From: Rhizophagus irregularis
Taxonomy: Eukaryota > Glomeromycota > Glomeromycetes > Glomerales > Glomeraceae
DNA length: 64,000 nucleotides
Direction of reading: 5' to 3'
NCBI RefSeq assembly: GCF_026210795.1
Contig: NC_089433.1
Location: forward strand, 4,241,001 to 4,305,000
The notes under the pieces were generated by a model. That model made no database searches. It saw only the letters and a list, made by a program, of their open reading frames with translations, and was not told the origin of the DNA. Shown here in pieces: positions 25,107 to 37,842 of this stretch (position 1 is the stretch's first letter; each line of letters starts with the position of its first letter). A program made the translations under genes and the position numbers.

Positions 25107-25464
25107 ATATTAAAATTATTATTTATGATATTTTATTTTTTCATACATATTTTTTTAAAGTAATAAATAAATGATAGTAGATAAACTTGGATTTTTTTTT
25201 CATGAAAATGTATGGGGATGGTATGATATTTTCATATATATTATAAAGAAGAAGATTGAATATTAATTATATTTATTAAATAATATAACTAGTATACAGT
25301 ACTTTACATTTATTGTAGAAAAATTTTGAATTAATAAAATATGAAGATTTTTATTATTTGATCGAAAATTTAGAAATAATATAATAATAATATAATAATA
25401 ATAAAATAAAGCATAAATAACAGACAATCTTACGCTATGATAAAGACTTCAATAAAGAACGACA

Positions 25465-25609
25465 CATGTAATACCGGCCGTATAAAAAAATCATATAATA
25501 CCGTACATTTTCAAATAGTAAAAATCATGTAATACCGTAACGACATACATTTTCAAATAAAAAAAAATCATGTAATGCCGTAACGACATGCATTTTCGAA
25601 TAAAAAATT
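25465..25609 (+). repeat. three-unit tandem repeat (ATCATGTAATACCGTAACGACAT)
   Basis: Three imperfect copies of a 40-45 bp unit: ATCAT(A/G)TAAT(A/G)CCGTA, then an optional ACGACAT, then ACATTTTCAAATA and an A run. The first copy lacks the ACGACAT part. Non-coding. Confidence 0.75.
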
Positions 25610-26097
25610 ACTATTTTTACCCCCTCATATAACATCACGTATCCTAGTAATGTATTAGATCTCACTTGATCCCCATTTTTAACCTATTTTTTTTTGTTAA
25701 GATCAAAAGACGATTCTTGCGACGTTACTCGATAGTTTCATAATAATAAATTCGAACAATGTATCATATTTATTTCAAAGACATAAAGAAACAATTGTAA
25801 TTGTAATAAAACATAAAATGATAAATATAAAATTCAAATAATTCGCATATGAAAAAAGATTAATAAATTCACTATATTACAATATAAATCAAGACGAAGA
25901 CTACAAATGTCTGAATTAATCTATAAATTTACAAAATATTGACCCGTTGACCCAATTAACCCATAATTTGTTGTAAAAATGTTAGAAAAAGAAAAAAAAA
26001 TAGATTAAAATTTGACCTCACTCCAAAAAAAAAAAAGTTTTTAAATCATGCATTACGATAACATTCTGATATGAAAAAAGAAAAATATAAAATATGA

Positions 26098-27057
26098 TTA
26101 AACATAATGCTTCTCTTTCATTTTAATAACATAAAAATAATTTATGATATGATTACCTGATAACTCGAATAATATTAAAAATCTAGGTAAAGTTGCCTAA
26201 ATAACAATAAAATAAATTAATGATATCATCATAAAAATCCATATCAATCAATTAATATACGCTTACCCTTTCTTTATTTACAATTAAAATTTCTCCCAGA
26301 TTCTTTTTTATGACATCAACCACAAACATAGATTTCACCGACTTTAATACTACGCCATTACAATAATAAAGTGACGTATACGGATCATTTGCAAACCACA
26401 TTCCTAAAGTTAAGAGTTAATAATAAATTTTAAAGCATCACTCCACGCCCTATCAAACATATACTTACTGTTTTTCTTAAATAAACATTTAGTCTTTGTA
26501 TATTTAGTTCTATTTCCTTGTTGTACAATTCCACATAATCCACAATCTTTTTCACAAAATTTTCTTTCAACATGATATTCACTAACTATTTCTTCATCCT
26601 TTTCTTTATTAAAAATCAATTCCTCAATAAATCTTTCAGGTGAACAATTTGAAGTAGTACCATGAAACATTCGATGAGTAATATCTTTGATATTTTTTTT
26701 AGTTTTTTTACTTAAACTTTTTTTATAAGCTTCATGACGTTCTTCAAGTTTGGTTGGCATACGTAACTCAAAAATTCCAAGAATTTTTGATTGTGAAAGT
26801 GGTCGACCTACAAATGATGATTTAATTGAAATATATTTTGGATCGGTCGGATCTAATAATATCATTTCTGTTTTATTAATTTTTTTTGGTTTTTGTGAAG
26901 GTTTAAAATAATTTTTTGTAGGGTCGCGTCGGATTAATTGAGTTAAGCGGGATGAAAATGATTTTTTTGTATCGAAAAGTACATAAGGTGAAGGAGAAGA
27001 GGAAGAATTATTATTCTGAATGATTGAAGTTTCGTTTATTTCACAATTTTGACCCAT
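26098..27057 (-). CDS. PARP-like (ADP-ribosyltransferase-fold) protein
   Basis: Modelled as three exons: 26469-27057, 26267-26403 and 26098-26196. The introns are 65 bp (GTAAGT...TTTAG) and 70 bp (GTAAGC...TTTAG), and the product is 274 aa. The start MGQNCEINE is preferred over an upstream frame of Phe/Ile codons. Residues 1-60 are Ser/Asn/Lys-rich. The C-terminal half looks like a PARP catalytic fold. RMFHGT at 129-134 supplies the NAD-binding His (H132), and FANDPYTSLYYC (200-211) matches the 'YFA...S..YC' strand-helix with a Tyr. A Cys cluster (C168, C172, C175) sits in CEKDCGLCGI between them. The segment ATLPRFLILFE follows. The canonical catalytic Glu was not located with confidence, so it may be a mono-ADP-ribosyltransferase or inactive. 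Family assignment is by motif reading only. Confidence 0.6.
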
Positions 27058-30000
27058 GATTAAAAAAACAAATGAATAATAATAAAAAAAATCCTTTATA
27101 AAACAAAAAAAAATGAAAAAAAACAAAAATAAAAATAAAAATAAAAATAAAAAATGAGAGAAAAAAAAATTTAAAAAATTTTTAGAAAAAAAAATAAAAA
27201 ATAAAAAATTTTATACGTTAAGAATTCATATTTGTCATAAGAAATAAAATAAATGGATATGAAAATAAAACTTAAAAGTTTAAGGGATTTTCGTATTTCA
27301 AAACGTATAATTATATGAAACCCCTTTTTGAAGATCTATTTTTGTACTTTGTTTCACAAAAACAAAATAAAATTATTTTTGCTTCAATTTTGATCAATTT
27401 GGAAATATATAATCAGTTTGTAATATGTATGAATTCGAAATTTTTTTTTTAAAAAAAAAAAAAAGATTTAATTGAACCATAGAGAAACAATTCGAATTAA
27501 GAATATTCGTAATCTTTATTGAAACTTGATCAACGTCGCACGAATTACTAAATCCGGGTAATAAAACTTTTTGAAGAAAAAGGAAAAAAATATATATTAA
27601 ATTATAGAAATAGATTTTAATAAAAAAAATTTGTGATGAATGTATTTATTGAGATTTAAATATTTAAAATTTTAATAAGAAAATTACGAGACATTACGTT
27701 TTGTTGCGGATTAATTCGAAGGATAAATTATTATTCAATACGCAGTGATACTATTATGTGCTACAATTAAACTTCACGAAGTTAAATAAAACTACGATGC
27801 AACCTGACACAACTAGTTTGAGTCATACAACAGTCATGATCATTTATTTAATTCGTATAACACTCGTATAACATTATAGAACAAATTTTGACAAAAAGAA
27901 AAAAAAAAATATTTATATTTTTTTTTATAGGACGCACAAAGTGCGCACAAGTGCACAACATAAAAAAACAAAACAGAAAAAAATACAGGAGGCAACAATC
28001 AGTGTTGAATATTAACACCATCAAAGCTTCATAAATGTAACCATTATTTTTTTTTACATCTCAAAAAAAGAGAAGCTCAAACTCAAGAAATTAAATAAGG
28101 AAAATCCTTGTGGGATTCAAGAAATTAGACGATCAACGACTGACATACAGTGGAAAGAAAGTAAAGAAATAACAACAACAAGGGTGGCCTTACCCACCGG
28201 TTCTATATACATATATATATCTCATAATCATGAGTTGGGACGAACCTTGCCTCTCGTGGATCATGGATTTTTACGTAAATCTTCCCAGCAATTGATGTGA
28301 GTCTAAGCTTAGACACACGTCTAATGATGAAATTAATAACTCGTAAGATGATAATATACAGATTTAATATTCCATTTATAATTGAATTCGGATTGTATTG
28401 GTGACATTTTGTACAAGTTCCTATATGGTCTATTGTTGAAAGATCAAGTTTCGGGATGTCACTGGCAAAGTTCCATAGATGAACGAATTTTCTCTTGATC
28501 AATCAATTATAGAAGAGTCCAAATCAGTAAAGATACAGTGCCAAGTTTTGAGATATCACTGACGAGTTCCGCGAGTTCCATGAAATAAAGGACGATTTTG
28601 GAATAAACTCCTGTTTCAGTAAATATGATATTAATAAAGAAGTGTAATTGCACATGATATTATTCTAATTGTCAATGAAACTTTAAGGTGATGGACCTTA
28701 AAATGAAGAGACTTTTTGATGACTGGTACGTTCTAAAATAATGTGACTTAAATTATCTAATCTTTCCTTTTTAGTTTCTAGCCTAATTTTGTCACATATT
28801 ATTTTTAGATTATAACAAAAGACTTAGGTTTATTGCAATCTGTGCAAGGAGCAAGAAAAGGGAAATTTAAACTCAGGGTTGTAAAGTTCATGACTAGATA
28901 TCTTTTTAAAATTACTATATATCTGTCAATAATTTTGACAAAATTGTGAAAGTTAAAGCAATGTCATGAAGTTGGTTTTGAAAGATAATATGCATGGCAA
29001 TACATATTTAGTGGAATATCAGAGATGCAATATTACATCTCGTCATCCACAGAACGGACATATGCGAAGCAGAATGCTCCAGCTGACACTGATTTTTCCA
29101 AACCACAATCAATACAGATAATGACTTAACAGTGGCGGAGGAGGCAGAAGAAGCTTCAGAGGCATGTTGGATAGTGGAAGCATGTTGGTGATGGTTTATA
29201 ACGACTCTGCAAGAAGAATTGCCATCTTCAGAAAACATGAAGCACTTTAAAAGTTCTTTAATGAAAAACCATAATTATATACAAGAGATCAAACATTAAG
29301 TTAGACAGCAACATTGTAGAAAAAAATTATAGTAAAGAAACCAATAATATGCTTGTAACCGAATTTCTTGTTAAAACCAAATTTGTTCATATTATGTGAC
29401 TTACTGAGATTCTTGCTGGTTTAATATCAGTAATAGCACCATATTTTGTTTATAACCAATGAAGGTAATTGAAAATTATCATTAATTCTGGCAAAAAAAA
29501 AAAAAAAAAATTACTGAAAATTATGATAATAAAATTAAAAAAATGTTCTTCATTCCATATTAGGTTTTTAATCAACAAAGGTAATTGAAATTATTATTCA
29601 ATTCTGATAGAAAAATTTACTGAAAATTCAGCAGATGCTGATTAACATCAATACATCATAAAATCATATCTCTTATATCTGAGATTTATGTAATTTATTA
29701 TATAAAAATTTATAGTGATTCTTTATCATACATAGAATATCTACTAATGATGAAGAAGGAAGGAGAAGACATGCCACTTGGCAATTTTTGATAATTTCCT
29801 ATACAATTCAATATGTGACAACTCCATTTGTTGACTGAGGAATGAAATTTGATTTATTAAGAACTGAAAAAACATTTTGGGGAGTGTTTTCAAAGCAAAT
29901 TAATATTTGTTTCAGCACCAACTATTCAGGATAATTTGTCAAGAAGTAAATATTTTATTACAAGCATAGTCAGCAAATCCAAAATTACAAATTTTTGATA

Positions 30001-30307
30001 GCATATTAGAAGCTTGTTTACAATCACTTTCACTGAAACTTAAATGTTAACAAGAAATTAAGGCTAGTCTTAATTTTCTTCCACAGACTCCGATCCTTCA
30101 TCACATTTTGCCAGTTTCATCAACATTTTACTGTATATTATACTGTAGTAATATTATTTCACAGATTATATTAAATTATATTAATACAAGTACAAATAAT
30201 AAAAGATCCAACAATTAAATATGTGTACCTTATTAACTAACAATAATTACAAATTGCAATAAAGATATTTTAAATATTGGGCCCAATTGTATTTTATTAT
30301 CCGATTC

Positions 30308-30534
30308 ATGGAGGAAATTATGGAATTACTTTATTATTTAGTTGCAGCTTTAATGAATTATTTAGTAAATATATCATCACATGATCTTGAATATTAATTA
30401 TTAAGAACTTTAGTTCTTAAAGTTTGCATTGAACATAGTGCGGCATAGGATCTTAGAGATAAAGTTCATAACCTAAAAGCAGCCTTTTCAGCTCAACAAG
30501 CATGACAATCAGTAATTCATTCAAATCCTAATAT
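30308..30534 (+). pseudogene. coding relic with three in-frame stops
   Basis: Reading from ATG at 30308, a helical protein-like frame (MEEIMELLYYLVAALMNYLV, later DLRDKVHNLKAAFSAQQ) continues through TAA (30395), TAG (30446) and TGA (30503). Each stop is one C-to-T step from Gln or Arg (CAA, CAG, CGA), the same pattern as in the large mobile element downstream. The C-terminal part looks like a coiled coil. No family recognised. It could be a fragment of a transposon protein or of a dead host gene. Confidence 0.4.
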
Positions 30535-31095
30535 ATGATAGATACCTATGGTTTAGTTTTGTCTTTCTCGGATACTTTAGCAGTGGATAATATTCTCAAT
30601 ATAATTATGGCGAAAATTTGGTCTCTTAAAGGAAGAGTGGGGAGCCACCACCATGATTATTATACACTGAAAAATTTTCACATTATTCACAAAATGCTTC
30701 ATCACCACGTTTTCATGTACATATTAGCAGATGACCCTCAATTTAAACATTCTTTTACACCCGAAACTGAATAATTTGATTCTATGACTCTATGTTACTT
30801 TTGATGAAAATACTTTGTCATAATAGTATATAATAAAATTATTAATTGAGTTTGTTAAAAAATTTTATTTTCAAAATGATAGTTTACGCGTTAATTGGAA
30901 ACTCTACGTTAAATTTCAAATCATTTTTATTTTGGGACCTTAGGAAAGGCATTATTATTATTGAAGTACATCAATTATATTTTAATTTTTCAAATAATCA
31001 CCTCTTCTCCCTTTTCGTTCTCCTCTTCCTCTTCGTTATGTTCTCCAATTTCAGCATCGGTATCCAATATCCGGTTGTGATTCAACGGCATCTTT

Positions 31096-31151
31096 AAGGC
31101 GACCTTTGTTAGCCCACGCGAGTCCAGCGCGAGGCTAAAAAAGGTGCCTCG
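31096..31151. repeat. GC-rich short palindrome
   Basis: AGGCGACCTTTGTTAGCC pairs with GGCTAAAAAAGGTGCCT across a short loop (CGCGAGTCCAGCGCGA), with further CGCG pairing. The GC content stands out from the surrounding AT-rich DNA. It may be a miniature element or fold as an RNA hairpin; it does not have a tRNA cloverleaf. Confidence 0.55.
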
Positions 31152-31455
31152 TTTTCATTTTTACAATTGAATAAATAAAATCGTTTAATAAATAAACTCT
31201 TATGGTTTTTTCCAAAATAAATGTATCGTAAATAAATGTATCATATTATATTCGTATCATTAAAATTTCAATCTATGTAAACTTGAATATATAAATTTAT
31301 TTTATCATCATATGTATAGATAAGATCTGAAAGCAAGAAATAAAAGGTAATAAATAATTATACACCATGAAGACAATAATAAAATTCAAAAAAGTGGGAT
31401 AGTTTATTTTAATAATTAGTATTATTTATTTCATGGGGAGTTGGAAATAAATGGG

Positions 31456-31660
31456 TAATCCCCTGGAGCGTGTCACTCATTAAATATTAACTATTTTAAC
31501 TATTTTAAACTAAAATTAGTAACTTCCCGGCTATCTATATGAGACCGGGAAATAACTAAACGAAGATTCCCGGTCATTTATAAACTCAGCTAATCACTCG
31601 CAATTTTCAAAAATTAGTATGAAGGTGATCATGAGTGACACTTAGTGCGATAGGGGATTA
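31456..31660. mobile_element. about 205-bp MITE with TAATCCCCT ends
   Basis: The left end TAATCCCCTGGAGCGTGTCA CTCAT pairs with the right end ATGAGTGACACTTAGTGCGA TAGGGGATTA, with the left arm lacking several bases. The TA at each extremity could be a Tc1/mariner-type duplication or part of the repeat. The centre holds a second hairpin (TTCCCGG...CCGGGAA). Confidence 0.65.
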
Positions 31661-32514
31661 TTATTATTATAAATTTTAAATTACATACTGTAAAAAAATT
31701 TGGTTGCAAATGCTTTTTATTATTTTTTTATTTTTTTAATTTTAATTTTTTTTTTAATGATAAGATTTCAAATATAGGATATTAATTTCTGTTAAAAATA
31801 AAGATTAAGAGAACTTGGATCTAAATATTATAATGTAGTGAATGTTAATTGTATAACTAATAGATAATAGGAGTAATAATAGAGAAAAGAGAAAGAATTG
31901 TAATTTTTTTTTAAAAAATATTTAACGTGTCTTGAAATATCTACTATACTTCCAATTTTGAAAACCAATTTTTTTTAATATACATAAGATTGTAAATATA
32001 AAAATTCGCAAAAAAATAAAAATAATAAATGACATTAAAAATAACAAGAACGTTAAGAAAATTTACACTTCTAAATAAATTTTAAGTAAATAAGAGATTT
32101 TAAGAAGTACAGTAAATAAAGATGAAATGTTAATATGATGGTTATAAGTAGATGGCGAATAATTATTTTTACAAAAAAAAAAATAAAACACTAAAACTTC
32201 TTCAAGTGTGAGATATGTAGATTATGTTATAATGTTTTTTTGTTTTTTTTCTTTCTTCCATAAACTCCAATTTCACGGGAAAAATAAAAATTTTTGCGCC
32301 ATTATTTCTGTACATCTGAGAACTGTGTTTCAAATACACCGGTCTCACCAAGTACCCGGGAATCAACGCTTATTTGCCCACTATAATCCTTTTTTTTTTT
32401 TACGTGAAATTTCTCTCATGATATACGTCTCGAGGTCTTGAGGAAATAAATTTTTTTTTTATAATAGTTTTTCCATTAATATGTAGAGAAGATATAAATA
32501 AAATGTTAAATAAT

Positions 32515-34416
32515 TTAATTTAAATATTGAACAAGCGATTCGACCACTTGAGCCATACTTGGTCGCTAAAAAACGTAAATGAAATCAGTCAATTTAATTG
32601 ATTTATTAATTTAAAATTTTCTTCAAAAAAATAATTTAATTTACCGCTGAAGGAAGTTTCTGCCACATATCTTGAATTAATAAAAGAAGTGTAGTTGGAT
32701 AATTCTTTAATTCAATTAGTGATGGACGAACATTTCTATCTCTAACAGCCTCATACAATTGATGTTCGTTATAATTGTGATAAGGATATCCAGCTTCTCC
32801 CCATGTCAAAATTTCCCAGAAAATAAGTGCAGCGGCATATACATCAACCTAAAAAAAAATTAACGAATTTTTTTTAGAAAATAACATTATTATTTAGTTA
32901 AAATTAATAATTCTTATATAATACCTTTTCAGTATAGCTAGGATTAGGAGTCCAAAATTCTGGTGCTTGCCAATTTGGAGTACCACATTGGGTGTGCATA
33001 CTTGCATTTGCTTTTGGTCTAATACGGGCTAATCCAAAATCATTAATTTTCGCTCGTAAATTAGAGGATATCTAAAAAAGATAACCCAATTTAGTGAATT
33101 GATCTGAATTTATTGAAATAAATCATCTAGTACATACCAATATGTTCATAGATTTCAAATCCTAAAATATGTACATATAACAATAAGTATATACGACGTT
33201 AATTATTATTCTTAAAAAAAAAACAAATTGCGAATGTACTAATGTGCTAACGACTTACTCTATGAATAATGCTTGGACGACGAGTGTGTAAATATGTAAT
33301 GCCAAGTGCAATGTCATGCATAAACATGATCTTTAAAAAAAAAAAAGGTATGTAAGTTATATAAGTTTAAGAATTTTACCTTAAATCAGAGATTACAAAC
33401 CTGTTGAGTAAAAGGTGGTCTTGGTACTTTTCTCATATAGTCAAATAAATCACCATTTTCACAAAATTCAGTTATAATAAATAATTGTTTAGTATTAGTG
33501 CTTATTCCTATGAATTGAATAATGTTCTCGTGACGTAGTTGTCTATTATTCCCGATAAGAAAGTTTTATTAGAAAAAGTAAATCATAAATAAATCATAAA
33601 TGAAAGGAATATATATCATATTACGTACTTTAGGACATTAATCTCATGTTTCGTTTCTTTGAGATCAGATTCACTAAAATTAACAACGCGAAGTTCTCCA
33701 ATGGCGACAGATTGCTAAAAAAATTTCCGTATAGGTTGAATTAATAACATTAATATCTTGCCGAGAAAAAAATTATCCTTGTATTAATACTCACTTCTTT
33801 GTATTTTCCTTCATAGCAATCTTTAAAACCTCCCGAGCCTATTTTTCTACCGATTTCTAGATCCTCATATTTTATTTCACTTGCATCATTATCCAAAAAT
33901 ACCGATGATAAGGAACAAATTTTATCTTGCTTTAACCCACTTGATCCATCGATTGAGAAAAGCTTAGGCGTAGACGGCGCGGGAACAGGTCGTGTATTTA
34001 GTTTCTAAATAAGAAATGAAATAAGAATAAATCAATTTTTTTTAACTAGTTTCAAAATTTTTCACGTAATATTTACCCAATCCAGTAATGCTTTTATCAA
34101 AGTGGGTTTATCACCTTCAATACTTATTCCTTCATACCAAAAATAAAAAATAAATTAAAATGATTAAATAATAAAATTTGAATACAAATAATATTTAATT
34201 ATTATTTTACCTCTATCTTGACATAGAGTAATCAATTCTGCTAAATGTTTTTCACTGAGCGTAAGTGGGCTTTCATGCTCCAATTCTGTATCTAAAAAAT
34301 ATAATGGTCAAAATGTTAGCTAAAATTGTTAATAAAACTCCAGATAAAGGAAAGGTTTCGATAATATTACCGATATGATATTCGATTGTTTGAATTTGAA
34401 ATTGGGATGGTGACAT
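32515..34416 (-). CDS. SAP-domain tyrosine-kinase-like (TKL) protein kinase
   Basis: Eleven exons with phase-consistent GT-AG introns: 34371-34416, 34211-34291, 34077-34129, 33795-34004, 33629-33714, 33401-33542, 33259-33330, 33138-33161, 32925-33071, 32645-32848 and 32515-32565. They total 1,116 nt, 371 aa. Residues about 25-60 (LSEKHLAELITLCQDRGISI, EGDKPTLIKALLDW) fit a SAP helix-extended-helix module. The kinase domain runs 111-370. It has glycine loop GSGGF (116-120), catalytic loop HRDLKSMN (229-236), DFG at 249-251 and APE at 274-276. The normal VAIK lysine is replaced: V133-A-I-G136-E. No signal peptide or membrane helix. Probably a cytosolic or nuclear signalling kinase or pseudokinase. 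Exon 3 uses a weak acceptor (GGTATGAAG), the least certain junction. Confidence 0.82.
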
Positions 34417-35389
34417 TTTGATAAAGGCTTTAAATTTAAAGGGTACGAAATTGGCGCAGTAATAAAAAAAAAATATAATTTTTAAAATTTGGGATTTCTA
34501 TAATTTTTAGTTTAAAAAAAAAAAGTCGTCTTTTTCTTTTTATATACAACACACGAAAAATGTTTAATTTATTTCGATTATATTTGCATCATAATGATGT
34601 AATTTTTTAATTCGTGTGACTATTTATAAGATTTTCAGAATCGACTTTTAATATATGTTTTTTTTTATCAGAGAAAAAATAAAAAAAAATTTACCTGGAA
34701 AATGTCTATAAAAAAAAACGCCAATTGATCAACTTTGATTATTATATTTATATTATTATTTATAAAATGATGATCAGGTTTATTGTCAATTTTAGGCTTA
34801 ATTTATGATAAATTTAGAAATTTCACAAGTTAAGTAAGACAGAAATGTCTAGAAATTCTTATTGAATTTCCTTTTTTAATCATTCTTTATCGTATTAAAT
34901 CTAATACTCAATAAAAATGTCATAGGCTTCACACACGGGGATAGAAATATTGCTAAATTTGGTTAGTGATTAAGGAAAATCGAGATTTCCTATGGAACAA
35001 AAATAACAGTAACTTTCCTAATAATTATATATTGTATTACGTACAAAATATACAAAGTTTTGACATTGAAGTATTTGAAACGTGTTGATAAACATGCTGT
35101 TATTGTTTAAATTTAAACTTGTATTAAATGTCATCATTTATATTTGTAATAATTTAAGACCAAATATAAACTAGAAAAAAGTTGATCGTAATGAGGAAAA
35201 CGTAATGTATTGTGTGACATCAAGTATGTAATATCACGTGATTTACCTGATACGAATATTTTGCATGATATTATTTAAAACTGATGCATCAAAACATTCT
35301 TTTTCTTTTGCGCCATAAATAATTATTGATTATTAATCTATATTAGTTTCTCCTTTTTTTCTCTCTAATACTTGGTTTGAAAAAAAGAG
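34417..35389. other. divergent promoter region between kinase and F-box genes
   Basis: About 970 bp between two genes transcribed away from each other. It contains A/T-rich stretches with TATA-like phrases near 34,540 and 34,740 and no open frame of note. Individual regulatory sites cannot be assigned by eye. Confidence 0.4.
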
Positions 35390-36246
35390 ATGTGTGACAA
35401 GCTCCCTAACGAAATTCTTATAAAAATTCTTACCGAAGTACTTCAAGACATGAGGCACGTTTTTGATTTTTTTTTCTTTTTAAAGGAAATTTAACATGAT
35501 AGAATTATCCTATAATTAAGTTAACACGATTAAGTTCTTTTTTCTTCTTTATTCTATTTTTGTTTAAAACAGTTATGAAAAATTTATTAATCTTCGATAC
35601 GTCAATAATAAGTGGAAGTTGTTGGTATCTGTGGTGATCAATGATGAATTTTCTCAAAAGTTGAAAAAAGACTTTGAATTCATGGTAAAAGGGAAAAAGC
35701 GTTTATGGCAAATAATATATGTATATATATAATTTATTTTAATTAATTCTATTAATTTTTATTATTTTTAATTATTTTTTTCATGTTATCTTTCCCTATT
35801 TTCATATTATTTAGAATCATCAAGTTCGAACAGATAATAAATTAAATATCAAATCAACGTATTATGATCCAAAAGATGGAAAATTTTCTTTTGAAATCTC
35901 CCCTTCTCCTTCATCACCATCATCATATTCACCGTTACCATCATCAACAATAATACATTCATCATTAAACGCACAATCAGAGTTATCATTAGAATATCTT
36001 TGTAAAGGTAGAGTAATTTATTGGAGATTACCTACAAGTCATTATTATAATGCTCATGAGGAGAGAAATGATGGTTGTATTTTTGTTAAAGGATTTTGGT
36101 ATGAAAATCAAGAAATTAAGCGTATTAAAATTAATGCTTCAATTATTTTTAGAATGTTGGAAGGTGAAGAAGATTTTTGGGAATCTTTTAAAAGAAGAAA
36201 TGTTAGTGTTACTAGAATGTTAAAACTTGAAATGTTATACGTTTAA
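35390..36246 (+). CDS. F-box-like protein
   Basis: Three exons: 35390-35454, 35573-35684 and 35815-36246. They give 609 nt, 202 aa. The first intron uses a GC donor (AG|GCACGT) with a normal ACAG acceptor; this is the only join that keeps the frame open. The N-terminus MCDKLPNEILIKIL followed by INLRYVNNKWKLLV has the F-box layout (LPxEIL...LR.VN..W), expected to bind Skp1 in an SCF ubiquitin ligase. Residues about 85-110 are a Ser/Pro-rich linker. The rest (YLCKGRVIYWRLP, IFVKGFWYENQEI) is a beta-rich region of unknown fold that would hold the substrate-binding part. A decayed relative of exon 3 lies at 37,843-38,230. Confidence 0.68.
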
Positions 36247-37842
36247 AGATATAATATAATGAAAATAGTTTTGAGAAATTAAGATAATTCTATGTAGAAT
36301 AATTAATAATACGGGATAATAATATAATTATATTAATAGTAATAATACTCAAGATACTGTAGTTACCGTGCCTTTGTAATTTGTATATTTGTTACGATGA
36401 TCAAAATTAATAATAAATTTACGTACTTGATCTGATTTATTCTTTTAATGGAAGATTTCAGCTCAAATTTTCCTCTAAACATATTCCTTTAATTCAAGAT
36501 ACGTCCTTATTCTTTAAATAATCTTCGATCATGTAGGAAATTATTACCATGCTATCATTTAATCTTTCTAATTCTTGGAAGAGTCATATAAAATACGTAT
36601 AAAATACGTAAACCTATTGATAATTTGCATGTTATTTTATTCATGGATTTCATCGATTTCACCGTTAAGAAATGTGACATAATACAAAAAATAATAAAAT
36701 AATTAAGTGTATGCGACGTGGAGTAAAAATATTGATCAATGATCGATATCCACGTTTTATCGTTCGATCATTAGGAATACTGCGGCGACCAATAGAATTA
36801 TGTTGTTTACACTTCATAATAATATTCGCTCTATAAAAAAAACCCGCATATTTGCACTATTCAAATTAGCAATTAAAAAATCATCGGAGTATCATTATCT
36901 TTATTATGATTGTACATTTCATTCGGAATTAAATATATTTTGTTCATAAATAATTATATTAGAACGAAAATTATATAGGATAAAAATTCTTCCTAAAGAC
37001 GATTTAAAATTCTTTCCCCAAAAAATCGGTGTATGTATATTACCATAATAATCACACTTAAAATTAGAATACGTCTCTTTATTTGGCTAAAAATTATATA
37101 TCCTAAAGTAGAAACACAATATACTTTTTTGTAATAATAGCAAAAAGAAATTGCATTATTAAAAGTGAAGGCGTTAGATATGTTAGATATTACTTAATAA
37201 ACCAGTTTTATTCGAGTATAGTGGCATATACACGTGATAATCATTGAATAAAGTTTCTTTACGTAAGCAAAATTATGGGGCAATGGGGATAATGCAATTT
37301 GCAATGTGTTTCACACGTTTTTCATGGGAAATTTTTTGAACCAATCATTCAATTTGGGAACTTTTACACCATTCTCCATTTTGAAAATGCTGTGTAATCC
37401 GTTACGCTATGCGTGATAATTGCACATGTTTACACCTAGCATCGATTCTATTCATTTACAAAGCTACGATTAAGGAAAATAAGCACTTTGTTTGATGGAT
37501 AAACCTTATTCCAGCAGATGATACTTCTCAATAATAGAGTAATGGCTTATGAGAATCATCTTGTTAGAAAAAAAAGGAAGAAATACCAAAACTTTTTTTG
37601 TGCTGAATACATTGTTAAATAACCAACGTAATCTAAATCGGAACTGGTGTTCAATATTGTTTGAGCGTTTATAGTAAATTAATACTAAACTAAAACTGTT
37701 AGGGAAATATATTTTATAATTATCGATATAGAAGTATCTTAAAAAAAATATTATATTAGACTTATGTATAATTATTTCATTTTATCAAACCACATTTATC
37801 GTAGCTAGAAGCAATAAAATCTCTTTTCTCTCTTTTTTGATT
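36247..37842. other. gene-free stretch
   Basis: About 1.6 kb between the F-box-like gene and its decayed relative. No open frame, no clear inverted or tandem repeat seen. Confidence 0.5.

Larger units (their letters stand above)
22087..26097. other. gene-free region with telomere-type and tandem repeats
   Basis: No supportable gene in 4 kb. It holds copy B of a dispersed repeat (23,079-23,280), a strong imperfect hairpin (24,643-24,770), an interstitial TTAGGG array (25,068-25,106) and a three-unit tandem repeat (25,465-25,609). Confidence 0.6.
27058..32514. other. gene-poor region with one coding relic and two palindromic elements
   Basis: No intact gene over 5.4 kb. Frames such as 28203-28502, 29008-29238, 30846-31097 and 32208-32441 show no domain and no splice logic. 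A decayed coding segment lies at 30,308-30,534, a GC-rich hairpin at 31,096-31,151 and a MITE at 31,456-31,660. Sequence from 27.06 to 27.6 kb is the leader of the PARP-like gene and is A-rich. Confidence 0.5.

Noticed and set aside
28203-29238. Minus-strand frames at 28203-28502 and 29008-29238 as genes
   Set aside because: No recognisable domain, no matching exons, composition like neighbouring non-coding DNA.
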